64,000 nucleotides of DNA from GCA-2746365 sp963711255 (GTDB taxonomy: Bacteria; Pseudomonadota; Gammaproteobacteria; SZUA-229): contig CAVQDO010000003.1 of the NCBI GenBank assembly GCA_963711255.1, positions 1-64,000 on the forward strand, written 5' to 3'. Both the position numbers and the translations under genes were made by a program. The notes beneath the pieces are model-generated. The model was not told the origin of the DNA. It did no database searches and saw only the letters and a list, made by a program, of their open reading frames with translations. Each line of letters opens with the position of its first letter. Positions within the stretch are counted from its first letter, which is position 1. Positions 18,804-26,572 of the stretch are shown in pieces.

Positions 18804-19388
18804 TCAGCGACAGGATTTATTGTATTTTATTGCTTGCCAGACTGTTCTAATATCTTCATGTTGATTCTTTAAAAGTAATGTGATCGCTATTTCTTCTATT
18901 GAAGCATACAGACAAAACAATGCTGCCAATCTGAATGGCCAGTCTAGCAACCCCGTAAACAGTAGAATATAGCCTACTACTGTTACCGCAACAGCCAGTT
19001 TTACACTCCATGTGTGGTAGCTGGTAAAGGTATTAAACTTTATGTAACCAATAATCACAGGGACAGTAAAAGATAAGATAATTATAATAAAATAGGGTGC
19101 TTCACGCTTCACAATATCAGGCCATAGTATAAATGCGCATATCGCGATGCTGACATAGATAATAAAATCACCCCAGCTGTCGAGATGCGATCCGATTTTA
19201 GTTATCTGGTTTAATGTACGGGCAAGATAGCCATCCAGCACATCTGTGAATTCAGCAAATATTAATGTTGCTATAAACCAGACTTCCTGTTTTGTAAGTG
19301 CAAAATAAAATAGTGGTGGAGCCATCAGGATTCTAATAAAACTGACTATATTTGGAAGGTTGACGATTTTTTCTTTAGCTTTGATCAT
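18804..19388 (-). CDS. CDP-alcohol phosphatidyltransferase
   Basis: 194 residues with about five or six membrane helices. The CDP-OH motif D-x2-D-G-x2-A-R-x8-G-x3-D-x3-D is perfect: Asp49, Asp52, Gly53, Ala56, Arg57, Gly66, Asp70, Asp74. It should swap CMP on a CDP-activated lipid for an alcohol head group at the inner membrane; PgsA-like or cardiolipin-type products are possible, but the sequence does not choose. AGGG precedes the ATG. It is the second gene of a pair, 31 bases after the CarS-like gene, which could provide its CDP-activated donor. Confidence 0.9.
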   Translation of the reverse strand: MIKAKEKIVNLPNIVSFIRILMAPPLFYFALTKQEVWFIATLIFAEFTDVLDGYLARTLNQITKIGSHLDSWGDFIIYVSIAICAFILWPDIVKREAPYFIIIILSFTVPVIIGYIKFNTFTSYHTWSVKLAVAVTVVGYILLFTGLLDWPFRLAALFCLYASIEEIAITLLLKNQHEDIRTVWQAIKYNKSCR

Positions 19389-19419
19389 GTCGTTACCCTG
19401 ATTTTATGGGCAAAATAAC

Positions 19420-19905
19420 CTAGTAAGGCCTTTTGCGAATGCCGTACTTGTACAGTATATGTGAAAGAACCAGTTCTATTATGATAAATATCAAAACAAT
19501 AAGAATTATCGATGTTATTGTAAGGTTGAATGTATGCATGGTCATTATTGCAGGTAGGAGTGATTCGGGAACCTGGTCAAGTAGTGGCGCCATACTGCTT
19601 GATTCCATTGCCATACGACGTTTTATAAAACTGGATAGCAGGTCACCGACAATGGCAAATGCGGCAATTAATAAGCCGGTTATTGCCGGGTAACCAAGTA
19701 ACCAGGAAAAAGCAGCAGTGGTTATAAGAGAAGAAATAGCGCCACGCCATGTTTTCGATGTGCCAAACAGGGGGTTGTTGTCGGCAAGTTTTAAGCCAAA
19801 ATCTATAGCAAGATTAAATTTATCATTAAATAATCGTCTGCTTAGTATAGGAGTACCATTTGCGATTACAATAAGCAGCAGAAGATGGAAAAATTCAATC
19901 GACAC
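19420..19905 (-). CDS. CarS-like (CDP-archaeol synthase family) cytidylyltransferase
   Basis: 161 residues, a small membrane enzyme with about five helices. Family motifs are in order: NGTPIL (16-21), NPLFGTSKTWRG (44-55) and GDLLSSFIKRRMA (87-99), then LLDQVPESLLPA. This is the DUF46/CarS group, whose archaeal members make CDP-archaeol from CTP and an unsaturated archaetidic acid. In a bacterium the substrate is more likely phosphatidic acid or another lipid phosphate. The start is a GTG at 19905. It is transcribed with the phosphatidyltransferase 31 bases downstream, so both probably act in one lipid-activation route. Confidence 0.85.
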   Translation of the reverse strand: MSIEFFHLLLLIVIANGTPILSRRLFNDKFNLAIDFGLKLADNNPLFGTSKTWRGAISSLITTAAFSWLLGYPAITGLLIAAFAIVGDLLSSFIKRRMAMESSSMAPLLDQVPESLLPAIMTMHTFNLTITSIILIVLIFIIIELVLSHILYKYGIRKRPY

Positions 19906-19999
19906 AGTTAAATCCGGGTAGCAATAAAGATGGATGCATTAATAGTCTGCCCTCATTCATACAAATTAGATAGTTAATGTTAATGATAATTCAAGAATT

Positions 20000-20755
20000 A
20001 TGACAGGCGAAACAATAAAAGTACTTACTTACAATATACATAAAGGCTTTAGTAGCGGTAATCTTCGCTTTGTATTGCATGAAATAAAAGATAGTTTGCA
20101 GCAGGTAAATGCCGACGTGGTCTTTTTGCAGGAGATTCACGGCGAGCGCGACATTTCAAAGAATCGCTTTGATGACTGGCCAAATAACCGACAGTTTGAA
20201 TTTCTTGCTGACGAAGTCTGGCAGCACCATGCTTATGGCAAAAATGCTATTTATAAATCAGGGCATCACGGAAATGCTATTCTAAGCAAATATCCTTTTA
20301 TTAGCTGGGAAAATATTGATGTTTCTTTTATGCGTACGGCAAGCCGAAGTCTTTTGCACGGAACTGTTGTTGTACCAGGGACAAAAAACAGAATTCATGT
20401 GATTTGTGTTCATCTCGGTCTGTTTGGTCGGGAAAGGGAGGGTCAGTTAGTTACCCTGGCTAAGCGCATAAATTCTCATGTGCCTGCGGATGAGCCACTG
20501 ATAATAGCTGGAGACTTTAATGACTGGCGAGGCCGGGCAGAAAACCATTTGCAGCATGATTTGAACGTCAGGGAGGCGTTCAAATCGAGTCGTGGATCCT
20601 ACGCGCGTACATTTCCAGCCTGGTTGCCCGTGTTATCGATGGATCGCGTTTATTTTAGAGGTCTTGATATGGTCACTTGCAGGCCATTAAGCGGGCAGCC
20701 ATGGCGGCGGATGTCAGATCACCTGCCATTGCTGGCAGAGTTTAAAATAGACTGA
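20000..20755 (+). CDS. Endonuclease/exonuclease/phosphatase (EEP) family protein, YbhP-like
   Basis: 251 residues covering the EEP fold. Catalytic motifs are visible: LTYNIHKG (N, near residue 11), VVFLQEIHGE (metal-binding Glu), GNAILSKYP, CVHLGLF, IIAGDFNDWRG (Asp-Asn) and the final MSDHLPLLAEF (Asp-His). The best fit is the YbhP-type group, which in E. coli lies next to the cardiolipin synthase gene ybhO. It may cleave a phosphodiester in a lipid or nucleic acid. It is divergent from the CarS-like gene, 94 bases apart; a palindrome (ATAATTC-AA-GAATTAT) overlaps its start codon. Confidence 0.88.
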   Translation: MTGETIKVLTYNIHKGFSSGNLRFVLHEIKDSLQQVNADVVFLQEIHGERDISKNRFDDWPNNRQFEFLADEVWQHHAYGKNAIYKSGHHGNAILSKYPFISWENIDVSFMRTASRSLLHGTVVVPGTKNRIHVICVHLGLFGREREGQLVTLAKRINSHVPADEPLIIAGDFNDWRGRAENHLQHDLNVREAFKSSRGSYARTFPAWLPVLSMDRVYFRGLDMVTCRPLSGQPWRRMSDHLPLLAEFKID

Positions 20756-20785
20756 TCCTGTTTTAAAAATATTCGCCCAATATAG

Positions 20786-21619
20786 TTAGTTTAAAAATAT
20801 CGATTGAGCCATTGACTGAATTCGTGGTAATTTTTCGGCGAGTTCAAGAAAGTGCGGATCGTCTTTGAATTCATTAGTGCTGTTATCGGCATTTTTTTGC
20901 TGCAAAACAGCAGATGTTAACTGTTTTGCATAATGCTGATTGAAAACCAGCGGGTTTACTTTTGCGCCGTTATATATATCTTTACTAGCTACTGCCTGCA
21001 CAATTATTTCAGGTAGTTCCATTGATAACGCCAGTTGTTCGCCGACATTGTGATAGTCCATATCCAGTTTATCTTTTAACGATTCTGATAATGAATAATC
21101 ACTCTTCGTCATGGTCTCTAAAATAGCGGTCTTAGTTTCTTCGGGTTTTTTATTTGCTAGCCATAATAAACCGATGTTATGTAGAAGCCCGGCAAAGCGA
21201 GCTGTTGCAGGATCAATGTTAGGGTTGTCTTTTGCGCATATACAAGCTGATTCGGCATTCAGCAGGGCGCTGACCCAGAATGTTTTGCTGCTGAAAGCCG
21301 AGCAGCGTGTAGGATCAAATACCTGGGATATTGAAAGTGCAATAGATACGCTGCGTACTATATTCAAACCTATGCGTGTGCATGCGTCATGCAAGTTCGT
21401 AATAGGAGATTCTGGTAGAGCCCATGCGGAGTTCGCAATAGCGACAATCTTCACTGCTATAGAAGGAAAATTCTCGAGTTCTTCAGCCAGTTGAATATAG
21501 TGTATATCATTATTATTCAAAGCCTTTAACAGGTGGCTAATGCCTGGTGGCAAAACTGGCAGGTTGGTGCAGTTTTCTATTTCCTGTTTAAGCAGGGTAT
21601 TATTTCCGTAGCTAGACAT
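20786..21619 (-). CDS. HDOD domain protein
   Basis: 277 residues. LPVLPPGISHLLKALNNNDI, then IAVKIVAIANSAW, LHDACTRIGLNIVRSVSIAL and GLLHNIGLLWLANKK are the usual HDOD pattern, an HD-like fold without catalytic function in many members. HDOD proteins act as adaptors in signalling and motility control. The gene starts only two bases after the stop of the REC-GGDEF-EAL gene, so the two proteins are co-produced and probably act in one pathway. Confidence 0.88.
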   Translation of the reverse strand: MSSYGNNTLLKQEIENCTNLPVLPPGISHLLKALNNNDIHYIQLAEELENFPSIAVKIVAIANSAWALPESPITNLHDACTRIGLNIVRSVSIALSISQVFDPTRCSAFSSKTFWVSALLNAESACICAKDNPNIDPATARFAGLLHNIGLLWLANKKPEETKTAILETMTKSDYSLSESLKDKLDMDYHNVGEQLALSMELPEIIVQAVASKDIYNGAKVNPLVFNQHYAKQLTSAVLQQKNADNSTNEFKDDPHFLELAEKLPRIQSMAQSIFLN

Positions 21620-21621
21620 GG

Positions 21622-23757
21622 TTATGCTACTCGATAAATTTCTGTTCTACGGAAGTTTTGTTTACGCAACTCCGGGATTTTACTGGCTGTGACAGCGGGG
21701 CTAAAGTAATGCCCCTGAGCGAGGTGGCACCCCATGGCAATCAGTGTTTTTAGTTGATCGTTGCTTTCAACACCTTCAGCTACAACTTTCAGGCCAAGGG
21801 CATTACTTATGCCTAGTATTGTTCCAATAATAATTGAAGATTGTGAATCATTGGGTAAGTTAGTAATGAATGCATTATCTATTTTTAAAACATCGATTGG
21901 GATTTGTTTTAAAACTGAAAGTGAAGAGTATCCTGTGCCAAAGTCATCTATAGCAGTGGTAAAGCCATGCAAGCGTAATTTCCTACAGGTATAATTAAAA
22001 GTTTTCTGGTCGCGAGCGATACTTTCTGTGATTTCTATTTCGATAAGTGATGGAGAAATATCTGCATCACTTACTGATTTTAACAGGTTGTCGACAAAAT
22101 CGGGTTGTTGAAAGTGTTGCTGAGAAATATTGATTGATACTGGAATATCTTCAATGTTCTGTAACCGCCATTGGTTTATCTGCTTGCATACCTGTTGTAT
22201 TACCCATTCACCAATTTCAATCATTAAGCCCATGTCTTTAGCGTCTGACAGAAAGCTTTCTGGTAAATGTACGCTATTATCCGGATGGTTCCATCGGATA
22301 AAGGCTTCCAGGCTGTTCACTGATCCATCATGAAGCGATACTTTTGGCTGGTAGTACATCTCAAACTCATTACGAGTTAGTGCATCCTGAATTTCTTTTT
22401 CTTTATACAGCTTACTCTGTGCCGCATTGTTTGTAGCGCTTTCGTAAAAAGAGCAGTGAGTCTCACTTAAATGTTTTGCTTTGCTGGCGGCGGTATTAGC
22501 GGCCTTTATTAATTCTGTTGCTTTAGCGGCATCTTGCGGGTAAATGGCCAGGCCAATGCTTGCCTCGGGAGTAAAGTTTTTATTTGCCAGTACTATCGGC
22601 TTATCAAATAGCTCTAAGTACCTGCTGGCAATTTTCATAGCTATATGGTCATCGGTAATATCTTTTATTGCTATACAAAATTCATCGTCAACAAGTCGGC
22701 AGGCGAAATCCGATTTACGTAATATTGTGTGTATCCTGTTTGAAATCTCGACTAATAACTTGTTTCCAGTATCAGGTTCATGACTACCGTTAATCTTATA
22801 GTATGTGTCCAGATTGAGGTATAGCAGTGCAAATTTACTCGCGTGACGTTGTGTATATCTTATCAGGTCCTCTAATTGCTGATTAAATCTGAAGCGACTG
22901 CTTAAGCCCGTTACAGGGTCGTTGGAAGCAAGTTGAAGAACCTGTTGTTCTGCATATCTTATCGAGCTTATGTCCTGAATGGTTCCTATTAATACAGGCT
23001 TGTCATCTTCACAAACAACATAACGAAATTTGTGGAGCAGGAACTTGGGTTGCTCAGATCCAGCTTCGGTGATTAATTGCTCCCAACGAGTTTCCTGCTC
23101 GGTTGACATACACTCGTTAATAACAGTGTCCATGCTTTTGCTGCCAACTTTATCGATGTACTCTTCTAGTGTTGTAATGTTCTTAAGCGGGAAATCGAAA
23201 TGATGTTGCAGGTACGTTGAAAACTGTATTTTTTGTTCTGTTATATGCCAGAACCAGTGACTAACCTGTGCAATATCTTCTACAGCATCAAGCAGGCTGT
23301 TTTTATTGCTGGTGTTTTCTGCTGTTAATGAGTTGTGCTTGATAACGTCAGCACTAATATAATCGAAAGTTAAGTTGTTTTTAATTTTTGTCAGAATCTC
23401 CTGCTGTGTGAAAGGTTTGACAAGGTAATCGTTAGCACCTGCATCATGGCAGCGTTGTTTTATACCGGTACTGGTATCTGATGTTAATGCGACAATAGGT
23501 ACCGGTTTTAACTGCTTTGAAATCTCGTGCTCACGGATAGCACGTGTTGCATCCAGTCCGTCCACCACAGGCATATGAATATCCATAAAAATCAGTGAGT
23601 ATGGATTTTCTTTTGCTGCTTCGATGGCCTGCTGTCCATTATCTGCAGTATCAAAAGCAAAACCCAGGTCTTCAATAAAATCGCCGGCAATTTCCTGGTT
23701 TATGATGGAATCATCAACGATTAATATCTGGACATTTTTCTTATTTTGATTTGACAT
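21622..23757 (-). CDS. REC-PAS-GGDEF-EAL response regulator with degenerate GGDEF
   Basis: 711 residues. The receiver domain has phospho-acceptor Asp59 in LIFMDIHMPVVDG. A PAS-like region with IQDISSIRYAE follows at about 160-270, then a GGDEF domain whose signature reads LVDDEF, so the cyclase site is probably dead. The C-terminal EAL domain has SLEAFIRWNHP (EAF instead of EAL), DIPVSINISQQHF, and an intact IDDFGTGYSSLSVLKQIPID, so it may still cleave cyclic di-GMP. Expected output: phosphorylation-controlled c-di-GMP breakdown. HDOD follows two bases downstream. Confidence 0.9.
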   Translation of the reverse strand: MSNQNKKNVQILIVDDSIINQEIAGDFIEDLGFAFDTADNGQQAIEAAKENPYSLIFMDIHMPVVDGLDATRAIREHEISKQLKPVPIVALTSDTSTGIKQRCHDAGANDYLVKPFTQQEILTKIKNNLTFDYISADVIKHNSLTAENTSNKNSLLDAVEDIAQVSHWFWHITEQKIQFSTYLQHHFDFPLKNITTLEEYIDKVGSKSMDTVINECMSTEQETRWEQLITEAGSEQPKFLLHKFRYVVCEDDKPVLIGTIQDISSIRYAEQQVLQLASNDPVTGLSSRFRFNQQLEDLIRYTQRHASKFALLYLNLDTYYKINGSHEPDTGNKLLVEISNRIHTILRKSDFACRLVDDEFCIAIKDITDDHIAMKIASRYLELFDKPIVLANKNFTPEASIGLAIYPQDAAKATELIKAANTAASKAKHLSETHCSFYESATNNAAQSKLYKEKEIQDALTRNEFEMYYQPKVSLHDGSVNSLEAFIRWNHPDNSVHLPESFLSDAKDMGLMIEIGEWVIQQVCKQINQWRLQNIEDIPVSINISQQHFQQPDFVDNLLKSVSDADISPSLIEIEITESIARDQKTFNYTCRKLRLHGFTTAIDDFGTGYSSLSVLKQIPIDVLKIDNAFITNLPNDSQSSIIIGTILGISNALGLKVVAEGVESNDQLKTLIAMGCHLAQGHYFSPAVTASKIPELRKQNFRRTEIYRVA

Positions 23758-24387
23758 AATGTTTGTAATTTCGTCGGAATAAGTTTGTTGTGGTTTCTGA
23801 CCTGGATCGATTATTGAAAAATGTTTGTACAGCTAGTATCGGTCGAAATTGAAAAAGCTTTATATTAGTTCACTGTATACCGCGGTAAAGACTATAGTAA
23901 TGTGTAAAGGAATGTAAATATAGCTACTGTGCTGGCAGCAGGTTATTGATTGTTCTGAATTTTTAACAAATGGTGCATGGTTTTCATCATTTCAGTGGTG
24001 AGATAGGGTTATTCCTGGAGTAATGGCGCTTTCTTAAGAGGATTAGGTTGTTTTGTTGTCATTGCGAGCGGTAGCGCGGCAATCTCAGGAAGCAGCGTTG
24101 AAGTCAGGAGATTGCCGGGCTACCGCTCGCAATGACGCAGCTTTGCTCTTTCATGTATAAAGTAAGTGCAAGTATTCTTAGAGAGTTACCAATACTAACG
24201 AGGTCGAAGCTGAATGCATCAAAAGCCATGTTAATTACCTGGGGCATTCCCCGCTGGATTTTGAATCAAACTATATCAGTTGAGAAGTTGTGGATTAATA
24301 ACAACAGGCGGTTTTTCATACGATAAGGCTTTAAGATAGGTTAGAATTGAAAGACGAAATTCTTAACCTGTATATATAGAGAGCCTA
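23758..24387. other. Intergenic region with a palindromic repeat
   Basis: 630 bases between divergent genes. The only clear structure is the long inverted repeat at 24058-24136. One open frame (24132-24326) begins inside that repeat and has no coding character. Promoters for both flanking genes must lie here, but I cannot place them. Confidence 0.5.
24058..24136. repeat. Palindromic repeat, family A, copy 1
   Basis: 29-base arms (24058-24086 and 24108-24136) match at 28 of 29 positions around a 21-base loop. The outer arm reads GTCATTGCGAGCGGTAGC. A second copy with the same outer arm lies at 52304-52387. The TCATTGCGAGCG type of intergenic palindrome is spread widely in proteobacteria and is probably a non-autonomous REP or MITE-like element. 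Confidence 0.85.
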
Positions 24388-25794
24388 ATGTCGAGTGACC
24401 AGTATGACCTGCTAATTATTGGTGCAGGTGTGTCAGGCAGTGCCTTGCTGTATCTAAGCACTAAATATTCCAGTATTAATCATATCGGTGTTATCGAGAA
24501 GTACGCGGCACCGGCACGGGTTAATTCACTTTCAAGCAATAATAGCCAGACGCTCCATTGCGGCGATATCGAAACCAATTACACGCTGGAGAAAGCGCTC
24601 AAGGTGCAGCGTGCCGCCCGTATGCTGCGTAATTATGCTGTGGCCCAGGCGGATGCACATCATATTATTTTCAAATACCCAAAAATGGTTCTTGGTGTTG
24701 GCCATGAAGAATGTGACTTGCTCAAGAAGCGATTTGAAACCTTTAGTGCTTATTACCCTGATTTACAGTTGCTCGATAAAAAGGCAATTGCCCGGATTGA
24801 GCCCAATGTCTCGATGAAAGCAGGTGGCTTTCGTGAGGATGAAATAATTGCCCTTGGTTCCACTAATGAATATACCGCTGTTGATTTTGAAGCCCTGTCG
24901 CGCTCATTTGTGCGTCAGGCAGCGCTGGAATCCGAGTCGAATTCAGCTAAAACAGTTGAACTACATTACAACGAAACCGTTGCGCACATAACGGTAGAAA
25001 GCGACTGTTTCATCGTTGAGACCCAGGGCGTCTGTTATCGTACACGAGCACTGGTTGCCTGTGCCGGTGGTCACAGTCTTAAACTTGCACATGAGCTGGG
25101 GTATGGCCATCATTATTCAGTATTGCCGATTGCCGGCAGTTATTATTTCACGCCGCACGTCTTAAACGGAAAAGTTTACACTGTGCAAAATGATGCCCTG
25201 CCGTTTGCCGCGATACATGGCGATCCTGATGTGCTAGTGCCGGGAGAAACACGGTTTGGACCAACCGCGCTGGTATTGCCGATTCTGGAGCGTTATAACC
25301 TGAAAACTCTGCCGGACTTTTTACAGGTATTTCGCTTTGACCGCAGGGTAGCCAAAGTATTGTGGGATTTGCTTCGTGTTAAAGATATTCGAAATTATAT
25401 GTTTAAAAATATGCTATTCGAAATACCATTTATTCGTAAATGGCTATTTTTAAAAGATGTAAGAAAAATAATTCCGTCTCTTAAATTAAGGGATTTAAAA
25501 TTTGCCAGTAAAGTGGGTGGTATCCGGCCACAGCTGATTGATAAAGATAACTGCAAACTATTAATGGGTGAAGCGAAAATTGATACTGGCATTGGTGCTA
25601 TTTTTAATATGACGCCATCACCCGGCGGCACTTCCTGCCTGGAAAATGCTGAAATAGATCTGCGCATTATTGCAAAGCATTTATCAGCAGACATTGATGA
25701 AGACGCATTGCAGAAAGACCTGTTATTTGATGACCAGCAACACAGCACCGACGATTTTTCCGGTGTCGTTATCCGCGGTGACGATGCGGTATAA
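24388..25794 (+). CDS. mqo: Malate:quinone oxidoreductase, epsilon-type
   Basis: 468 residues. The Rossmann motif LLIIGAGVSGSALLYLSTKY at residues 8-27 binds FAD. NSLSSNNSQTLHCGDIETNY near 46-65, EECDLLKKRFETF and AIARIEPNVS match the Mqo group found in Helicobacter and Campylobacter rather than the E. coli type. It should oxidise malate to oxaloacetate at the inner membrane, passing electrons to quinone. A GAGAG sequence precedes the ATG. No other TCA gene is nearby, so the substrate assignment rests on family resemblance. Confidence 0.82.
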   Translation: MSSDQYDLLIIGAGVSGSALLYLSTKYSSINHIGVIEKYAAPARVNSLSSNNSQTLHCGDIETNYTLEKALKVQRAARMLRNYAVAQADAHHIIFKYPKMVLGVGHEECDLLKKRFETFSAYYPDLQLLDKKAIARIEPNVSMKAGGFREDEIIALGSTNEYTAVDFEALSRSFVRQAALESESNSAKTVELHYNETVAHITVESDCFIVETQGVCYRTRALVACAGGHSLKLAHELGYGHHYSVLPIAGSYYFTPHVLNGKVYTVQNDALPFAAIHGDPDVLVPGETRFGPTALVLPILERYNLKTLPDFLQVFRFDRRVAKVLWDLLRVKDIRNYMFKNMLFEIPFIRKWLFLKDVRKIIPSLKLRDLKFASKVGGIRPQLIDKDNCKLLMGEAKIDTGIGAIFNMTPSPGGTSCLENAEIDLRIIAKHLSADIDEDALQKDLLFDDQQHSTDDFSGVVIRGDDAV

Positions 25795-25817
25795 ACAGCA
25801 GTGAATGAGCTAATGTT

Positions 25818-26303
25818 CTAGTAACGGCCGTGCTCTTTCATTATGTAGTTGTTCATTTCGACAAACTGCCGGTTCATACGCAGCAATGTCTGGTGTACCG
25901 AGCGTACGATCATGCGCATGATTTTATAGACCAGCTGTGGATGCTGATCAAGCATGCCTTCAAGCACGTCACGGTGCAGAGCTAGCACATGTGATTCACG
26001 GGTTGCCTGCAATGTTGCAGAATGACTATTGCCATCAATAAACCCCATGGCGCCGGCGATGTCTCCGGGCTTAAGATGATGCAGCGTTACATGCTCGTCG
26101 CCGCCGGCATTACGCGTTGCCACGACGTCGCCTTCAATAAGGATAAATAATGTGTCATCCTGCCCACCTTCTCGCAGCAGAATTTCATCAGTATCCAGTT
26201 TTTGTAATTGGAACACCTCTGTCAGGGTTTGGCATTCACTTTTTGTTATTTCTTCCCTGAGCAGGGTGGCACAGGTGTTTATGGTTTGCTCTACTGAACT
26301 CAT
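25818..26303 (-). CDS. Cyclic-nucleotide-binding domain protein
   Basis: About 161 residues: a single cNMP-binding beta-roll (LQKLDTDEILLREGGQDDTL, VVATRNAGGDEHVTLHHLKP, GDIAGAMGFIDGNSHSATLQ), then a long C-terminal helix. There is no helix-turn-helix, so it is not a transcription factor; it may regulate a partner by binding a nucleotide. The ATG at 26303 has GGGGGAG six bases upstream and is better than the GTG at 26309. An FNR/Dnr-like box lies about 70 bases ahead of the start. Confidence 0.82.
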   Translation of the reverse strand: MSSVEQTINTCATLLREEITKSECQTLTEVFQLQKLDTDEILLREGGQDDTLFILIEGDVVATRNAGGDEHVTLHHLKPGDIAGAMGFIDGNSHSATLQATRESHVLALHRDVLEGMLDQHPQLVYKIMRMIVRSVHQTLLRMNRQFVEMNNYIMKEHGRY

Positions 26304-26366
26304 CGTCACTCCCCCATGTTGATTACCGGTATCGCTTTAGATTTGCAGATAGTGCGTTCTGGAAAG

Positions 26367-26380
26367 TTGATTAGTGTCAA
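26367..26380. promoter_or_regulatory. FNR/Dnr-like box TTGAT-N4-GTCAA
   Basis: The spacing and half-sites match an FNR/ANR/Dnr binding site with one G/A variation. Its centre lies about 70 bases upstream of the cNMP-domain start at 26303, on a promoter reading leftward, which fits a class II activated promoter with a short leader. It is also upstream of pyk, about 200 bases away. Confidence 0.45.
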
Positions 26381-26417
26381 TCAAGCTGAAGATAGGTGTA
26401 AATATACGGTGTCAGTC

Positions 26418-26435
26418 GATTTTTCGAGAAAAATC
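26418..26435. repeat. Inverted repeat GATTTTTC-GA-GAAAAATC
   Basis: Perfect eight-base arms around a two-base centre, enclosed by GTCAG (26411-26415) and CTGAC (26443-26447). It lies between the cNMP gene and pyk and may be an operator. Confidence 0.45.
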
Positions 26436-26465
26436 ATAGTCGCTGACTAATTGATTTTAAATAAT

Positions 26466-26499
26466 CGCCAGGCCACATGACTTAAGTCGTGGTCTGGCG
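26466..26499. repeat. Strong inverted repeat upstream of pyk
   Basis: CGCCAGGCCAC (26466-26476) and GTGGTCTGGCG (26489-26499) pair at ten of eleven positions plus a G-T wobble; the 12-base loop contains the palindrome GACTTAAGTC. It sits 74 bases before the pyk start. As DNA it may be an operator; as RNA it would be a leader hairpin. Confidence 0.5.
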
Positions 26500-26572
26500 C
26501 TGAAAATTGCATTACCATTAGGGCTTTAAGCTTAAATGTCCCGTCATCAACGACTTCGCTGGAACCATAAAC

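Noticed and set aside
24132..24326. A 64-codon frame in the 23.8-24.4 kb gap
   Set aside because: It starts inside the palindromic repeat and shows no family resemblance.
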